Source of the DNA: Gulosibacter macacae
Lineage (GTDB): Bacteria > Actinomycetota > Actinomycetes > Actinomycetales > Microbacteriaceae
Direction of reading: 5' to 3'
Length of the DNA stretch: 64,000 bases
NCBI RefSeq assembly: GCF_003865375.1
Contig: NZ_RQVS01000011.1
Coordinates: 1-64,000 of the forward strand
Shown here one piece after another: positions 45,880 through 55,269 of this stretch. The notes under the pieces are model-generated. The model saw only the letters and a list, made by a program, of their open reading frames with translations. It had not been told where the DNA came from and searched no databases. Within the stretch, counting starts at the first letter, position 1; each line of letters starts with the position of its first letter. Both the position numbers and the translations under genes were made by a program.

Positions 45880-48030
45880 CTATCCCATCGCGAGGTGGTC
45901 GCGTTCGGCGCGACCGAGCCGCGCCACCGCATCCCGCAGCGCCGGTGCATCCCGAAGCTCGGGGTCGCGAGCGACGATCTCGACGGCAATATCGCGCGCG
46001 GCCTCGATGATTTCGAGGTCTTCAGTCACACGCAGGAGCTTCAACGAGGAGCGGCCGCCCGATTGCGCTGTGCCGAGCACATCGCCCTCGCGCCGGAACT
46101 CAAGGTCGCGCTCTGCCAACTCAAACCCGTCGGTCGTCGCCGCCACCGCATCCACCCGCTCGCGGGCGAGCGACGCTGCCGGTGCCGCCGTGACAAGTAG
46201 CGCCAGCCCCGCGTGCTGCCCGCGACCCACGCGACCTCGCAGCTGATGCAACTGCGAGATGCCAAAGCGGTCGGCGTCGAGCACGACCATGGTTGAAGCG
46301 TTTGGCACATCGACACCGACCTCGATCACCGTCGTCGACACGACGACATCGATCTCCCCCGCCGCAAACGCAAGCATCGTCGCATCCTTGTCATCGGCGC
46401 TCATTGCACCGTGCAGCGGCTCAATACGACGACCAACGAAATCAGGATGCACGCGCAACTGCTCGACGACCTCGACCACATTCGCCAGCGGTCGCGCCGG
46501 TGCCTCGTCGGGTGCGGGCTGCGTGCCCTCTTCCTCACCAGGCGCAATCGCCGGGCAGACGACGAACGCCTGGCGTCCCTTCGCGAGCTCTTCTGAGGTG
46601 CGCCGCCACACGCGATCTAGCCACATCGGATGCTCATCAACCGGCACCACGAACGACTCGATCCCAGCGCGGCCCGAGGGCAGTTGCCGGATGCTCGACA
46701 CATCCAGATCGCCGAACACCGTCATCGCGACAGTGCGCGGAATCGGCGTCGCGGTGAGCACGAGCATGTGCGGAGTGGTGCGGCCCTTGCGCCGCAATTG
46801 CTCGCGCTGCTCGACGCCAAAGCGGTGCTGCTCGTCGACGATGACGAGGCCCAGGTTGTCGAACTCGACCTTGTCGCCGAGGAGCGCGTGCGTGCCGACG
46901 ACGAGCTTCGATTCGCCGGTGACGATCGCGAGCATCGCTTGCTGGCGCTGCGATTTCGTCAGCGAACCGGTGAGGAGCGTCGGTTTCAGTGCCTGCGCGA
47001 GTTGTTCGCCGAGGGATGCGGTGATCGAGCGCAGGTGCTGGGCCGCGAGCACTTCGGTCGGCGCGAGGAGCGCCGATTGCGCGCCGGAGTCGGCTGCCTG
47101 CAGCATCGCCCGCACGGCAACGATCGTCTTGCCCGAACCGACCTCGCCCTGCAACATCCGGTGCATCGGTGAGTGCGCGCCCAGGTCGGCGGCAATCGTG
47201 TCGCCGACCGAGCGCTGATCTGCGGTGAGCGCGAAGGGGAGCTGCGCGTCGAACGCATCGACCATGCCGCCGTTTCGGCGAAGGAGTGGCGTCGCAGGAC
47301 GCTCCTGGGCGCGTGCGCGCTGCTGCGCGAGCACCGTCTGCAATTCGAGAGCCTCGGTGAACTTCAGTGCCTCGCGGGCGGGCTCGAGATCGGCCTGACC
47401 GTCGGGACGGTGCAATTGCCGAATGGCCGTGTCGAAATCGAGTTCGTTCCGCGAGCGCCGCACGTACTCCGGCACCGGGTCAGGCAGAGGCGGCACGTCA
47501 TCGAGCACCGATTCAACGAGTTCGGCGAGCCGCCAGCTCGCGACCTTCGCCGTCGCGGGATAGATCGGAATCGGTCGCTTCGTCCAATCAAGCGCGGTGA
47601 GTTCGGCTTCGATCGGGTCGTCAAACACCTTGTAATCGGGATGCGTGAGCTGCAGCTTGCCGTTGAAGATCGACACCTGTCCGCTGAACAGGCCCCGTGT
47701 ACCGGGCTTGAGTTCATCGGCCCGCCACTTTTGGTTGAACCAGGTGAGCTTGAGTTGCCCGCGGCCGTCGGTGATGACCACCTCGGCGATATTGCCGCGG
47801 CGCTGCTGCATGAACCGCGATCCCGAGGACACCACCTCGGCGACGAGCGTCACATGCTCGCCGACTTCGAGCCCAGCGATCGCGGTGAGTTCACCCCGGT
47901 GCACGTGCCGACGCGGCAGATGGGCGATAAGGTCGCCGACCGTACGTATGCCGAACGCCTTCTCAAGGGCGGCGGCCTCGGCGGGTTTCGCAACCTTACT
48001 CAGTGGCCGATCAAGCGCGGGCTGGTTCAT
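45880..48030 (-). CDS. recG: ATP-dependent DNA helicase RecG
   Basis: The 716-residue RecG drives regression of stalled replication forks and branch migration. It has an N-terminal wedge/OB domain, Walker A GEVGSGKTIVAVRAML, DEQHRFGVEQR (DEAH-type box), TATPIPRTVAM and LRGRVGRGQHAG (motif VI). The ATG at 48030 overlaps the transglutaminase gene stop (ATGA) with AGGAG upstream, so the N-terminal extension of the open frame is not used. This couples recG with the moxR-DUF58 operon. Confidence 0.95.
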   Translation of the reverse strand: MNQPALDRPLSKVAKPAEAAALEKAFGIRTVGDLIAHLPRRHVHRGELTAIAGLEVGEHVTLVAEVVSSGSRFMQQRRGNIAEVVITDGRGQLKLTWFNQKWRADELKPGTRGLFSGQVSIFNGKLQLTHPDYKVFDDPIEAELTALDWTKRPIPIYPATAKVASWRLAELVESVLDDVPPLPDPVPEYVRRSRNELDFDTAIRQLHRPDGQADLEPAREALKFTEALELQTVLAQQRARAQERPATPLLRRNGGMVDAFDAQLPFALTADQRSVGDTIAADLGAHSPMHRMLQGEVGSGKTIVAVRAMLQAADSGAQSALLAPTEVLAAQHLRSITASLGEQLAQALKPTLLTGSLTKSQRQQAMLAIVTGESKLVVGTHALLGDKVEFDNLGLVIVDEQHRFGVEQREQLRRKGRTTPHMLVLTATPIPRTVAMTVFGDLDVSSIRQLPSGRAGIESFVVPVDEHPMWLDRVWRRTSEELAKGRQAFVVCPAIAPGEEEGTQPAPDEAPARPLANVVEVVEQLRVHPDFVGRRIEPLHGAMSADDKDATMLAFAAGEIDVVVSTTVIEVGVDVPNASTMVVLDADRFGISQLHQLRGRVGRGQHAGLALLVTAAPAASLARERVDAVAATTDGFELAERDLEFRREGDVLGTAQSGGRSSLKLLRVTEDLEIIEAARDIAVEIVARDPELRDAPALRDAVARLGRAERDHLAMG

Positions 48031-50480
48031 CCCCGTCTCCTGCGGCGACGCTTGCGGGCGAGCACCGAGGGCGGGCGATTGCGCGCTCGGCGCTGCTGCT
48101 GCGCGGTGGCGTTGGCGACGATCGCCGCGGTGACCGTCTCGACATCGGCCCAATCCGGACGCTCCGGCAGCGCCGCATCCGGATCGCCGAAGGCGGCGTG
48201 ATCACGCTGGGACGCGAGTCGTTCGAGGGCCGTGAGCGCAGCATCCTCATCGTCGAGTTTGAGCTTTGACGCGAACGAGGCGACCGTCGCGCCGACCGTG
48301 CTGCGGGTGAGTGCGAGGCCGTGGTCGACCGCCGTCGCTTCGACTTCGCGCCAGGCTGCGGCGGCCGGATGCAGTTCGCGATCGGGGCCCGCGAACGCAC
48401 CGGCGCCGAGGTCGGCCTGCTCGACACGCTCTTGGCGAATCTTGCGGAGCCGTCGGCGCAAAAAGCCGGGGGCGGCAAGCGTGAGGCCAATGATTGCGAG
48501 CGCGAGTATGGCGATACCAACAGCGATGAGCACACCGCTCGAGAGACCGCTTGTTCCCTCGCCGAGAGCTGAGCCGTCAGTCTTGTTGGCATCGTCGGTT
48601 TCTTCGGTCGGCGTCGGCGATTCCTGGCCGCCGCCGTCGGTCGGCGTGGGCGTCTCGCCACCGGCGGCATCGGTCTCAGTCGGTGGCACGCTTTCGGTGG
48701 CGTTCGGGCCATCGCCCTCGGTGCCAAGCGGCGGCACCGTCATCTCACCGAGGCCATCGGCCGGAGTCGTCTCGAACGCCACCCAACCGTAGCCCTCGAC
48801 CCAGAACTCGGCCCAGGCGTGCAGATCATCGCTTGAGACCGAGTAGACGGGCTGACCTGCGTCGTTCACGCTCGTGAATGTGCCGGGCGTGAAGCCCACC
48901 TGGATGCGCGTGGGAATGTCGAGCAGGCGCCCCATGACCGCCATGGCGCTCGCGAAATGCACGCAATAGCCCGAGCGCATCTCGAGGAACTTCACGATGA
49001 CCCCGAGGCTCGTGCCGTCGTAGCCGCCGGAAACCGGAGCCTGCTCGGAGTAGTCGAAGGCGCCGCCGGTGAACCACTGCTGCAATTGCAGCGCCTGCTG
49101 GTAAGGCGAGGCGTTCGGGTCGATGATCTGGTTCATTGCTGCGCGAATTGCGTCGAGCGCCGGGTCATCGGGCAGGGCAAGGAATTCATCCATGCCACCG
49201 ACGGGCGGCGTGAGCGTGGCAAGTTCCTCGGTCGACGGCTCGTTTGGCGATGTTTCGACGTGATAGTTCTGCGCGAACGGCTCAGCCTCGAGTTGGCGGA
49301 TATCGCCGGTGCGATTGTCCCGGCGGTACTCCCCGTTAACGCCTTCGTAGTAGTCGAGAGTGGTGATATGCGGCAGATAGGCCGTCACACCGGGGCTGAG
49401 GATGATGTTGACGTGCTGGGTTTGACCGCCACGAAACTCGTAGCCCTGGCCACTCGGCCCGAGATTTGTTGGCGGACCCAGTTCGGGACTGTCCGGTAGC
49501 GGCCCATCGCCGTTGAACGGCGCTGGCGACCACTCCGAATCGGCGGTGAGTTCGCTCAGTGAGATGAGCGAGAGGTAGGGCAATTGCCCCTCAACTTGGG
49601 AGGTCGCGTATTTGAGCACCTCGGTGGGGGCGTTGCGACGCAGGTCATCACCAAGGTCGATGATCGGGTTGACGCGGCTCGTTGAGAGCGTCGACACCGG
49701 TGCGAATTGCTGCCAGAGCGCGCCCGACGGTGCCGGGAGGAGGGTGGCGACGAGACCCGCGAGCGCAATCGAGGCGATGCCCGCGAGCGCGGCGCCAGTG
49801 AGTCCACCAGCCCCACGACCATCGGCCGTGTACCCGACCGCCGCGCGTGCCTCATCCTCATTGCGACGTCGCCAGCGGGCGCCGATAAAGAGCACGAGCA
49901 TCGCGAGCCCAACCACGAGCACCCACTCAAGCCACGGTGCCGGCGGCTGCCCCACACCGATGGTGATCGCAGGGAAGACCACGGCGGGCAGAAGCGCCGC
50001 GCCGGGTGCCCGGAGGCCGAAGGCGAGAAGGTCGGTGATCACGGCGATGAGCAGTGCCACGATCACCGCGACGAGCGTGACGCCGGGGCTTTCGCGCAAC
50101 GGCGGCAAATCGCTCGGCACCTGGGCGGCGAACTCGCCGATGCGGCGGCCGATGACCGGGAAGATATCGAGGATGCTCTCGGGCGCCGCAACGAGCACGG
50201 CCGCGATGAATGCGGTGAGGTAGCTCGCAATCGCGGCTGCCGCGGTCGAGCCGGTGAGTTGGCGGGCAAGCTGGGCGGCGGCGAGCACCGTCGTCGACGA
50301 GATTGCCGCGATGGGCACCCAGGATGTTGCGGTGACCACCGGCGCCATGAGGAGGGCCGCGGCGGCAACGTAGGCGGCGAGGCCAATCATGAGCGGCCAG
50401 GAACCGCGCGCGGCGGCGGCAGCGGCGCGATCGCGCAGAAGCGGGCTGCGGTTGGGGCGCAGCATCATGGCGGCGGTCAT
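48027..50480 (-). CDS. TgpA-like transglutaminase-fold membrane protein (catalytic Cys present)
   Basis: The 817-residue protein starts with several membrane helices (to about 235), then an extracytoplasmic region with a transglutaminase core containing Cys506 (GYCVHFASAM), the His of DDLHAWAEFW and the acidic residue near VAFETTP. A Thr/Pro/Glu-rich linker, a further helix and an Arg-rich cytoplasmic end follow. The Cys-His pair suggests an active peptidase or transglutaminase, unlike the paralogue at 5885-8260. It overlaps DUF58 upstream and recG downstream by 4 nt each. Confidence 0.9.
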   Translation of the reverse strand: MTAAMMLRPNRSPLLRDRAAAAAARGSWPLMIGLAAYVAAAALLMAPVVTATSWVPIAAISSTTVLAAAQLARQLTGSTAAAAIASYLTAFIAAVLVAAPESILDIFPVIGRRIGEFAAQVPSDLPPLRESPGVTLVAVIVALLIAVITDLLAFGLRAPGAALLPAVVFPAITIGVGQPPAPWLEWVLVVGLAMLVLFIGARWRRRNEDEARAAVGYTADGRGAGGLTGAALAGIASIALAGLVATLLPAPSGALWQQFAPVSTLSTSRVNPIIDLGDDLRRNAPTEVLKYATSQVEGQLPYLSLISLSELTADSEWSPAPFNGDGPLPDSPELGPPTNLGPSGQGYEFRGGQTQHVNIILSPGVTAYLPHITTLDYYEGVNGEYRRDNRTGDIRQLEAEPFAQNYHVETSPNEPSTEELATLTPPVGGMDEFLALPDDPALDAIRAAMNQIIDPNASPYQQALQLQQWFTGGAFDYSEQAPVSGGYDGTSLGVIVKFLEMRSGYCVHFASAMAVMGRLLDIPTRIQVGFTPGTFTSVNDAGQPVYSVSSDDLHAWAEFWVEGYGWVAFETTPADGLGEMTVPPLGTEGDGPNATESVPPTETDAAGGETPTPTDGGGQESPTPTEETDDANKTDGSALGEGTSGLSSGVLIAVGIAILALAIIGLTLAAPGFLRRRLRKIRQERVEQADLGAGAFAGPDRELHPAAAAWREVEATAVDHGLALTRSTVGATVASFASKLKLDDEDAALTALERLASQRDHAAFGDPDAALPERPDWADVETVTAAIVANATAQQQRRARNRPPSVLARKRRRRRRG

Positions 50481-51823
50481 GCGGCACCTCCCACCCGAGC
50501 CGCGGTCGCCCACGGATCGCGGGCGTCGGCATTCATGGTGACGACCTGCCAGCCAGCGGCGGCGAAGCGTTCGGCCTCCTTCGTCGCGGCCGCGTCGAGC
50601 CCGCCCGGGGTGACGAGCACCGCAATCGGCGGCGAGCCAGCGACCGCAAGGTCAATGGCAATGGCTTCCGCGGGCTGGTCCGTGCGGCCAACGTAGACAA
50701 GCGGGCCCGAACCCACGCGCATCGCCCGGTCAACAATCGCGCCGATCTCGCCCGCATCCTCGGCATCGCCGGTGAGCACGAGCATGTAGCGACGCATGAT
50801 CGCGCCAAGCCCCTGGTCGGCAGGCGTGCGCACGCCATCGAGCAGCGCGCCATCGGCATCTGGGGTCGGATGCGTCGCAAACGCCTCAGTGTCATAGCCG
50901 AGTTCGTGCAGTCGCTTGAGTACCGAGGCGGCAGCCGACACGGCCAGCTCGAAACCGTCATCAACGAGCGGCGCGGTGCCCTGTGCATCCGGGAAGGCGC
51001 GGCTATCGACCACCACCATCGCAACGACTTCGGAATGGTGTTCTTCTTGGCGCACGCGCAACTCGCCCGCGCGTGCTGAAGCTCGCCAGTGCACACGGCG
51101 CATCGCATCCCCACGGCGGTACTCGCGGGTGATCACATCGTCGGCCTCGCCCGAGCGGCCCTGGGCGACATCGACTTCGGCGCCGGTGCGCAGGGCAGGA
51201 ACGTCGAGGCGATCGACATCGTGCAGATGCGGCCACACTTCGATCTCGACGGCCTCGCCAATTTGTTGTACCGCGCGGGTAAGGCCGAAGCCGTCGAGGT
51301 GCTCGAGGTTGAGCGGGCCGACGTGTTGGATCCCACGGCGCAGGCCCGAGAGCCCGTAAGCGATGCGGCGACGGCGACGACCCTCACGCGGATGCAGGCG
51401 CGAGGCGATGGCGGGGAGCACGCCCCCGACCGAGCGCGCGGCAGCCCCGGTGACGACATCGGCGTAGGCGCTCGCCTCGACGCCGATGACCGAGCGATTG
51501 CGCAACTCGGCGACAACCCGCAGGCGGTCGCCCGCTGCGACGGTCGTTGGATAGACGGTGCGCTCGAGTTCGAGCTTCGGTGGGAACAGCAGTCGCAAGA
51601 GGTACACAATCGGCGGCAGTATTGCGAAGGCGAGCCCGACATAGCGCAGGGTTGCGAGCCCGAAGAACTCACCCGCAGCGATGAGCACTAGACCAAACGC
51701 GAATAGCGCCCAACCGCGTGGGGTGGGGCGCAATCGTGCCGCGGCGTCATCGGGAGCGATCGCCGCGGTGCTACCCGCAGTGTTCGGTGCGGTATTCGCT
51801 CGCTTGCTCACGCTGAGGCTCAC
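50477..51823 (-). CDS. DUF58 family protein (second copy)
   Basis: The 448-residue DUF58 protein has two N-terminal membrane helices (about 38-85) and the family motif EYRRGDAMRRVHWRASAR. A VWA-like fold follows. The GTG at 51823 overlaps the moxR stop by 4 nt; it overlaps the transglutaminase gene downstream by 4 nt. It probably works with the MoxR ATPase. Confidence 0.92.
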   Translation of the reverse strand: MSLSVSKRANTAPNTAGSTAAIAPDDAAARLRPTPRGWALFAFGLVLIAAGEFFGLATLRYVGLAFAILPPIVYLLRLLFPPKLELERTVYPTTVAAGDRLRVVAELRNRSVIGVEASAYADVVTGAAARSVGGVLPAIASRLHPREGRRRRRIAYGLSGLRRGIQHVGPLNLEHLDGFGLTRAVQQIGEAVEIEVWPHLHDVDRLDVPALRTGAEVDVAQGRSGEADDVITREYRRGDAMRRVHWRASARAGELRVRQEEHHSEVVAMVVVDSRAFPDAQGTAPLVDDGFELAVSAAASVLKRLHELGYDTEAFATHPTPDADGALLDGVRTPADQGLGAIMRRYMLVLTGDAEDAGEIGAIVDRAMRVGSGPLVYVGRTDQPAEAIAIDLAVAGSPPIAVLVTPGGLDAAATKEAERFAAAGWQVVTMNADARDPWATAARVGGAA

Positions 51824-52791
51824 GCGCCGGTGGGTGCGGGCACCTGTTCGGCGATCTGCCCGAGAACGCGAGCCGCCTCGGCGGTCGAACTCGATTGACG
51901 GCCGGCCCGCGATCCAATCACGAGACGGTGCGCGAACACCGGCACGAGCAGGCGACGCACGTCATCCGGCACGACATAGCCGCGGCCGGCGATCGCCGCC
52001 GCCGACTTCGCGGCGCGCAGCAGGTGCAGCGAGGCGCGCGGGCTCACGCCGACGCGCACCGCCTCGTGCTCGCGGGTCGCGCGCGCGAGGTCAACGATGT
52101 ACTGCTTCACGCTCGGTGCCACAAACACTTCCTGCACCTGGGCGATCATCGCGCGCACTTGGGCTGCGCTCACCACGGGCTTCAGGGCAGTGAGCGGGTC
52201 GACGCTATCGCGGTGGTCAAGCATCGACAGCTCGGCGTCGCGAGCCGGATACCCCATCGACATACGCGCCATAAAGCGGTCACGCTGCGCCTCGGGCAGC
52301 GGATAGGTGCCCTCCATCTCAGAGGGGTTCTGGGTGGCAAACACGGTGAACGGATCAGGCAGGCGGTGCGTCGTGCCGTCAACCGACACCTGGCGCTCTT
52401 CCATACATTCGAGGAGCGCTGACTGGGTCTTCGGCGAGGCGCGGTTGATCTCATCGCCAATGACGATGTTCGCGAACACCGGACCGGGCTGAAACTCGAA
52501 CTCGTTGGAGCGCTGGTCGAAGATCGCCACACCCGTGACATCACTCGGCAACATATCGGGGGTGAATTGGATGCGGTTCACCTTCGAGTCCATCGCGCGG
52601 GCGAGGGTCTTCGCGAGCATCGTCTTGCCGACGCCCGGCACATCCTCAACGAGCAGGTGGCCACCCGCGAGGAGTACGGTCACGGCAAGCCGCACCTGTT
52701 CAGACTTACCGACGACGACGCTCTCGACGGCTTCGCGATATTTCGTGACGAGGTCGAAGAGCGCAGCGGCGGGATCGGTGTGCGTGGTCAT
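51820..52791 (-). CDS. MoxR family AAA+ ATPase (second copy)
   Basis: The 323-residue AAA+ ATPase has Walker A EDVPGVGKTMLAKTLARAM and Walker B region NIVIGDEINRASPKTQSALL. It heads the operon moxR-DUF58-transglutaminase-recG. I chose the ATG at 52791 because AGGA lies 8 nt upstream; the ATG at 52800 (three more codons) is also possible. It is divergent from rsmD with only 23 nt between, so both promoters must sit in the gene starts or be leaderless. Confidence 0.93.
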   Translation of the reverse strand: MTTHTDPAAALFDLVTKYREAVESVVVGKSEQVRLAVTVLLAGGHLLVEDVPGVGKTMLAKTLARAMDSKVNRIQFTPDMLPSDVTGVAIFDQRSNEFEFQPGPVFANIVIGDEINRASPKTQSALLECMEERQVSVDGTTHRLPDPFTVFATQNPSEMEGTYPLPEAQRDRFMARMSMGYPARDAELSMLDHRDSVDPLTALKPVVSAAQVRAMIAQVQEVFVAPSVKQYIVDLARATREHEAVRVGVSPRASLHLLRAAKSAAAIAGRGYVVPDDVRRLLVPVFAHRLVIGSRAGRQSSSTAEAARVLGQIAEQVPAPTGA

Positions 52792-52814
52792 GGGCTTCAT
52801 CCTACGATCGACGC

Positions 52815-53375
52815 ATGACCCGAATCATCGCGGGAGCTGCAGCCGCGCTCAGACTCGACGTTCCGGGGCGCGGTACTCGCCCCACGAGTGACAAGGTGCG
52901 TGAGGCGCTCTTCTCGTCGCTCGAGTCGTCGTTCGAGTTTGACGGTGCGCGCGTGCTCGACCTCTATGCCGGCTCGGGATCGTTGGCGCTCGAATCGGTG
53001 TCGCGTGGGGCCGAGCGCGCGGTGCTCGTCGAGCAGGCGGCGTCGGCCGCTGCGCTCGCACGCAAGAACTCGGATGCCGTGCTCGCGCGGGTGCCCACCG
53101 CCCGCATCGAGGTGGTCACGAGCGCCGTGCGGCGCTTTCTCGAGGGAACGCTGGATGAGTTCGACCTCGTGTTTGCGGATCCGCCGTATGAGCTGTCGAA
53201 TGCTGATCTGGGGATCGACTTGGCCTTGCTGGCACCGCGCTTGTCACCGGATGCGTTGGTCGTAGTTGAGCGCGCGGCTCGGTCGGGCGAGGTGCCCCTG
53301 CCGGAGGGGTTGGTGCTTTGGCGTCGCCGTGACTATGGCGACACCGCGCTGCACTTCTTGGAACCTGTTCCGTAG
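52815..53375 (+). CDS. rsmD: 16S rRNA (guanine(966)-N(2))-methyltransferase RsmD
   Basis: The 186-residue Rossmann-fold methyltransferase modifies G966 of 16S rRNA in the small subunit. RPTSDKVREALFSSL, the AdoMet motif VLDLYAGSGSLALESVSRGA and the catalytic DPPY (VFADPPYEL) are present. It is one of few plus-strand genes here and does not share an operon with coaD as in many relatives, where the pair is adjacent. Confidence 0.94.
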   Translation: MTRIIAGAAAALRLDVPGRGTRPTSDKVREALFSSLESSFEFDGARVLDLYAGSGSLALESVSRGAERAVLVEQAASAAALARKNSDAVLARVPTARIEVVTSAVRRFLEGTLDEFDLVFADPPYELSNADLGIDLALLAPRLSPDALVVVERAARSGEVPLPEGLVLWRRRDYGDTALHFLEPVP

Positions 53376-53410
53376 CGGCGCTTCGAGGACCTCAGCGCTC
53401 GTGAACACGC

Positions 53411-53455
53411 GTGCTGAGGCTCGGCCACTTCGCGTGCTGAGGCTCTCGAAGCACG
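53411..53455 (+). repeat. Head fragments of the dispersed repeat
   Basis: Two head copies, GTGCTGAGGCTCGG and GTGCTGAGGCTCTCGAAGC, lie side by side after rsmD. The downstream modules of the full repeat are missing. Confidence 0.6.
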
Positions 53456-53494
53456 AAAGCCCACCCGCGGGAAGCTTGCCGCCGGGTTTCGGTC

Positions 53495-53565
53495 CCGCGA
53501 TTTGCATCCTGGCGGGTCATCCCGCTCTCCCAGCGGGATGACCCGCTGAGAGGAAAATCGCGGGC
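53495..53565. terminator. Nested hairpins between convergent rsmD and thiL
   Basis: An inner perfect 15-bp stem (GCGGGTCATCCCGCT at 53513-53527, matched at 53533-53547) has a CTCCC loop. An outer 10-bp stem CCCGCGATTT (53495-53504) pairs with 53556-53565. It lies between two convergent stops and is a good bidirectional terminator despite the missing T-run. Confidence 0.65.
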
Positions 53566-53569
53566 CGCC

Positions 53570-54592
53570 CTACGCCGCGAACGGGTCCCACCCGGCCGGA
53601 TCGGCCGCCGCACCGTCAACCAGCACCCGCGCATCCTGCCGCTTGGTGACTCGCCCAATCGCCCGAAATGGCTCTGGCAGCTCGGCCCCGGCCGGAAAGC
53701 TCGCGAGGAGCGAGTGGTCCTCTCCCCCACCGAGCGCGAGGCGTAGTGCCAGGTCAGCACCGAAGATCGGCTCGAGCGCCGCGATGTCTGACGCCAGCGC
53801 ATCCGAGTCGATCTCAAGCGACACCTTCGAGGCGCGTGCGAGCCGGTGCGCATCAAGCAAGAGGCCGTCCGAGAGGTCCATCATCGAATTCGCGCCCGCC
53901 TCTCCGGCCGCAACACCTGCCCCGAGCGGTGGCACCGGAGCAAGTTGCGCTGAAATCAACTCGGCAACCTCGGCGCCCTGCGCCAGAAGCTCAGCGAGCG
54001 CCGCCGCATCCGCCGCGCCCGACGCATCAACCGCATCCTGGAAGAGCAGCCGCAGGCCGCCCGCCGCCCGTCCGAGCTCACCAGCGACCGCGAGCGTGTC
54101 TCCAGGCTGTGCGCCGGCGCGAGTCACCGCGTCCCTGCCATCGAGCGAGCCGAACGCCGTGACTGCGATCGTGAGCGTGCTCGAGGTTGCGAGGTCGCCG
54201 CCGACGATGCCGCAGCCGGGCCAGAGTTCACGTAGCCCCTGCGCAAAGCCTTCGGCGAGCCGCGCTACGAAATCAACCGTGGTGTCTCGCGGCAGCGCAA
54301 GCGCGACGACCAGCCCGGTCGGACGTGCTCCCATCGCCACGACGTCGGCCAGGTTCGACGCCACGGCCTTGCGGCCGAGCTGCTCGGGTGCTGACCAGGC
54401 GAGCCGGAAGTCGGGTCCATCGATCATGGTGTCGGTCGAGACGACGTAGCGGCCATCGGGGGCCGCGAGCACGGCGCTATCATCGCCCGGGCCGAGCAAC
54501 ACATCGCCATTCGGGATGCGGGCAAGCACCTCGGCGAGCACCGCGCGTTCGCCTGCCTGTTCGACGGTGAGGGGTCGGTGCGCCAGAGTCAT
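53570..54592 (-). CDS. thiL: Thiamine-monophosphate kinase
   Basis: The 340-residue enzyme makes thiamine pyrophosphate from thiamine monophosphate and ATP. It has the AIR-synthase-like fold with GPGDDSAVL near the N-terminus, SNLADVVAMGARP, GGDLATSS and MMDLSDGLLLDAHRLA, and LGGGEDHSLLAS near the end. The ATG at 54592 (MTLAHR) fits; a GTG three codons before is also possible. It points toward rsmD; a DUF3515 gene is divergent upstream. Confidence 0.93.
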   Translation of the reverse strand: MTLAHRPLTVEQAGERAVLAEVLARIPNGDVLLGPGDDSAVLAAPDGRYVVSTDTMIDGPDFRLAWSAPEQLGRKAVASNLADVVAMGARPTGLVVALALPRDTTVDFVARLAEGFAQGLRELWPGCGIVGGDLATSSTLTIAVTAFGSLDGRDAVTRAGAQPGDTLAVAGELGRAAGGLRLLFQDAVDASGAADAAALAELLAQGAEVAELISAQLAPVPPLGAGVAAGEAGANSMMDLSDGLLLDAHRLARASKVSLEIDSDALASDIAALEPIFGADLALRLALGGGEDHSLLASFPAGAELPEPFRAIGRVTKRQDARVLVDGAAADPAGWDPFAA

Positions 54593-54639
54593 GGTCTTCA
54601 CGCTATCGCGCCTGGGGCGAGGGCTAGGCTGGATGCGAC

Positions 54640-55143
54640 ATGAAACGCTCGCTCCTCACCTTCCCGCTCGTCGCGCTCCTCGGGATCGCGCTTTCCGGTT
54701 GTTCTGGGCCGTCGGTGCCGATGCAGCCCGCGGCCGATGCCGGAAACCCCATCTGCGCGGAAGTGTCGGTGCGGCTCCCCGATGTGGTGGATGGGCTTGA
54801 GCGACGCGACACGAATGCGCAGGCGACCGGCGCCTGGGGCAACCCCGCGGCAGTGCTGCTGCGTTGCGGTGTGCCGACGCCACCCCCGACGACAGATCGC
54901 TGCATCAGCATCAATGGCGTCGACTGGGTCGAGAATTCAACCGAGGCGCCGCGCTACGTCTACACGACCTATGGGCGCACACCCGCGGCGGAGGTAGTTA
55001 TCGATGCGACGAAGGTGTCGGGCACCTCAGCGCTCATCGCGCTCGAAGAGGCCATTGGGTATCTGCCGGTGACCGGTGGATGCGTTGGCCCGCAAGATCT
55101 GGAAGAGCCGGCCCTCGATCCGACGACAACGGCGACGCCCTAA
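54640..55143 (+). CDS. DUF3515 family lipoprotein
   Basis: The 167-residue lipoprotein has lipobox LSGC (Cys at 21). The mature domain carries paired cysteines (NPICAEV, LLRCGVP, DRCISI, GGCVGP) and the CGVPTPPPTTDRC segment typical of DUF3515. The family is found next to thiL, ddl and gpsA in actinobacteria, as here, but its role is unknown. It is convergent with ddl. Confidence 0.88.
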   Translation: MKRSLLTFPLVALLGIALSGCSGPSVPMQPAADAGNPICAEVSVRLPDVVDGLERRDTNAQATGAWGNPAAVLLRCGVPTPPPTTDRCISINGVDWVENSTEAPRYVYTTYGRTPAAEVVIDATKVSGTSALIALEEAIGYLPVTGGCVGPQDLEEPALDPTTTATP

Positions 55144-55199
55144 CTGTCATCCAGATCGCGACGTATTCACTTCGAACGTTCGCGCCTGACCCTAAATGT

Positions 55200-55249
55200 C
55201 ATCAGGATGGGCGTATCCCGCAGTATTGCGGGATACCCCCATCCTGATG
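55200..55249. terminator. 50-bp hairpin between DUF3515 and ddl
   Basis: Two 23-bp arms with one mismatch and a GTAT loop (left arm starts CATCAGGATGGG, ends ATCCCGCA). It lies 57 nt past the DUF3515 stop and 21 nt past the ddl stop, so it can end both transcripts. Confidence 0.7.
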
Positions 55250-55269
55250 TCGATTGTGGCGAGCCTACG

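Noticed and set aside
45126-45989. Longer form of the His-rich membrane protein starting at 45989
   Set aside because: The added part would lie over the recG 3' end on the same strand and lacks hydrophobic or conserved features.
48031-48153. N-terminal extension of recG
   Set aside because: It lies in the upstream transglutaminase gene; the ATGA overlap and AGGAG support 48030.
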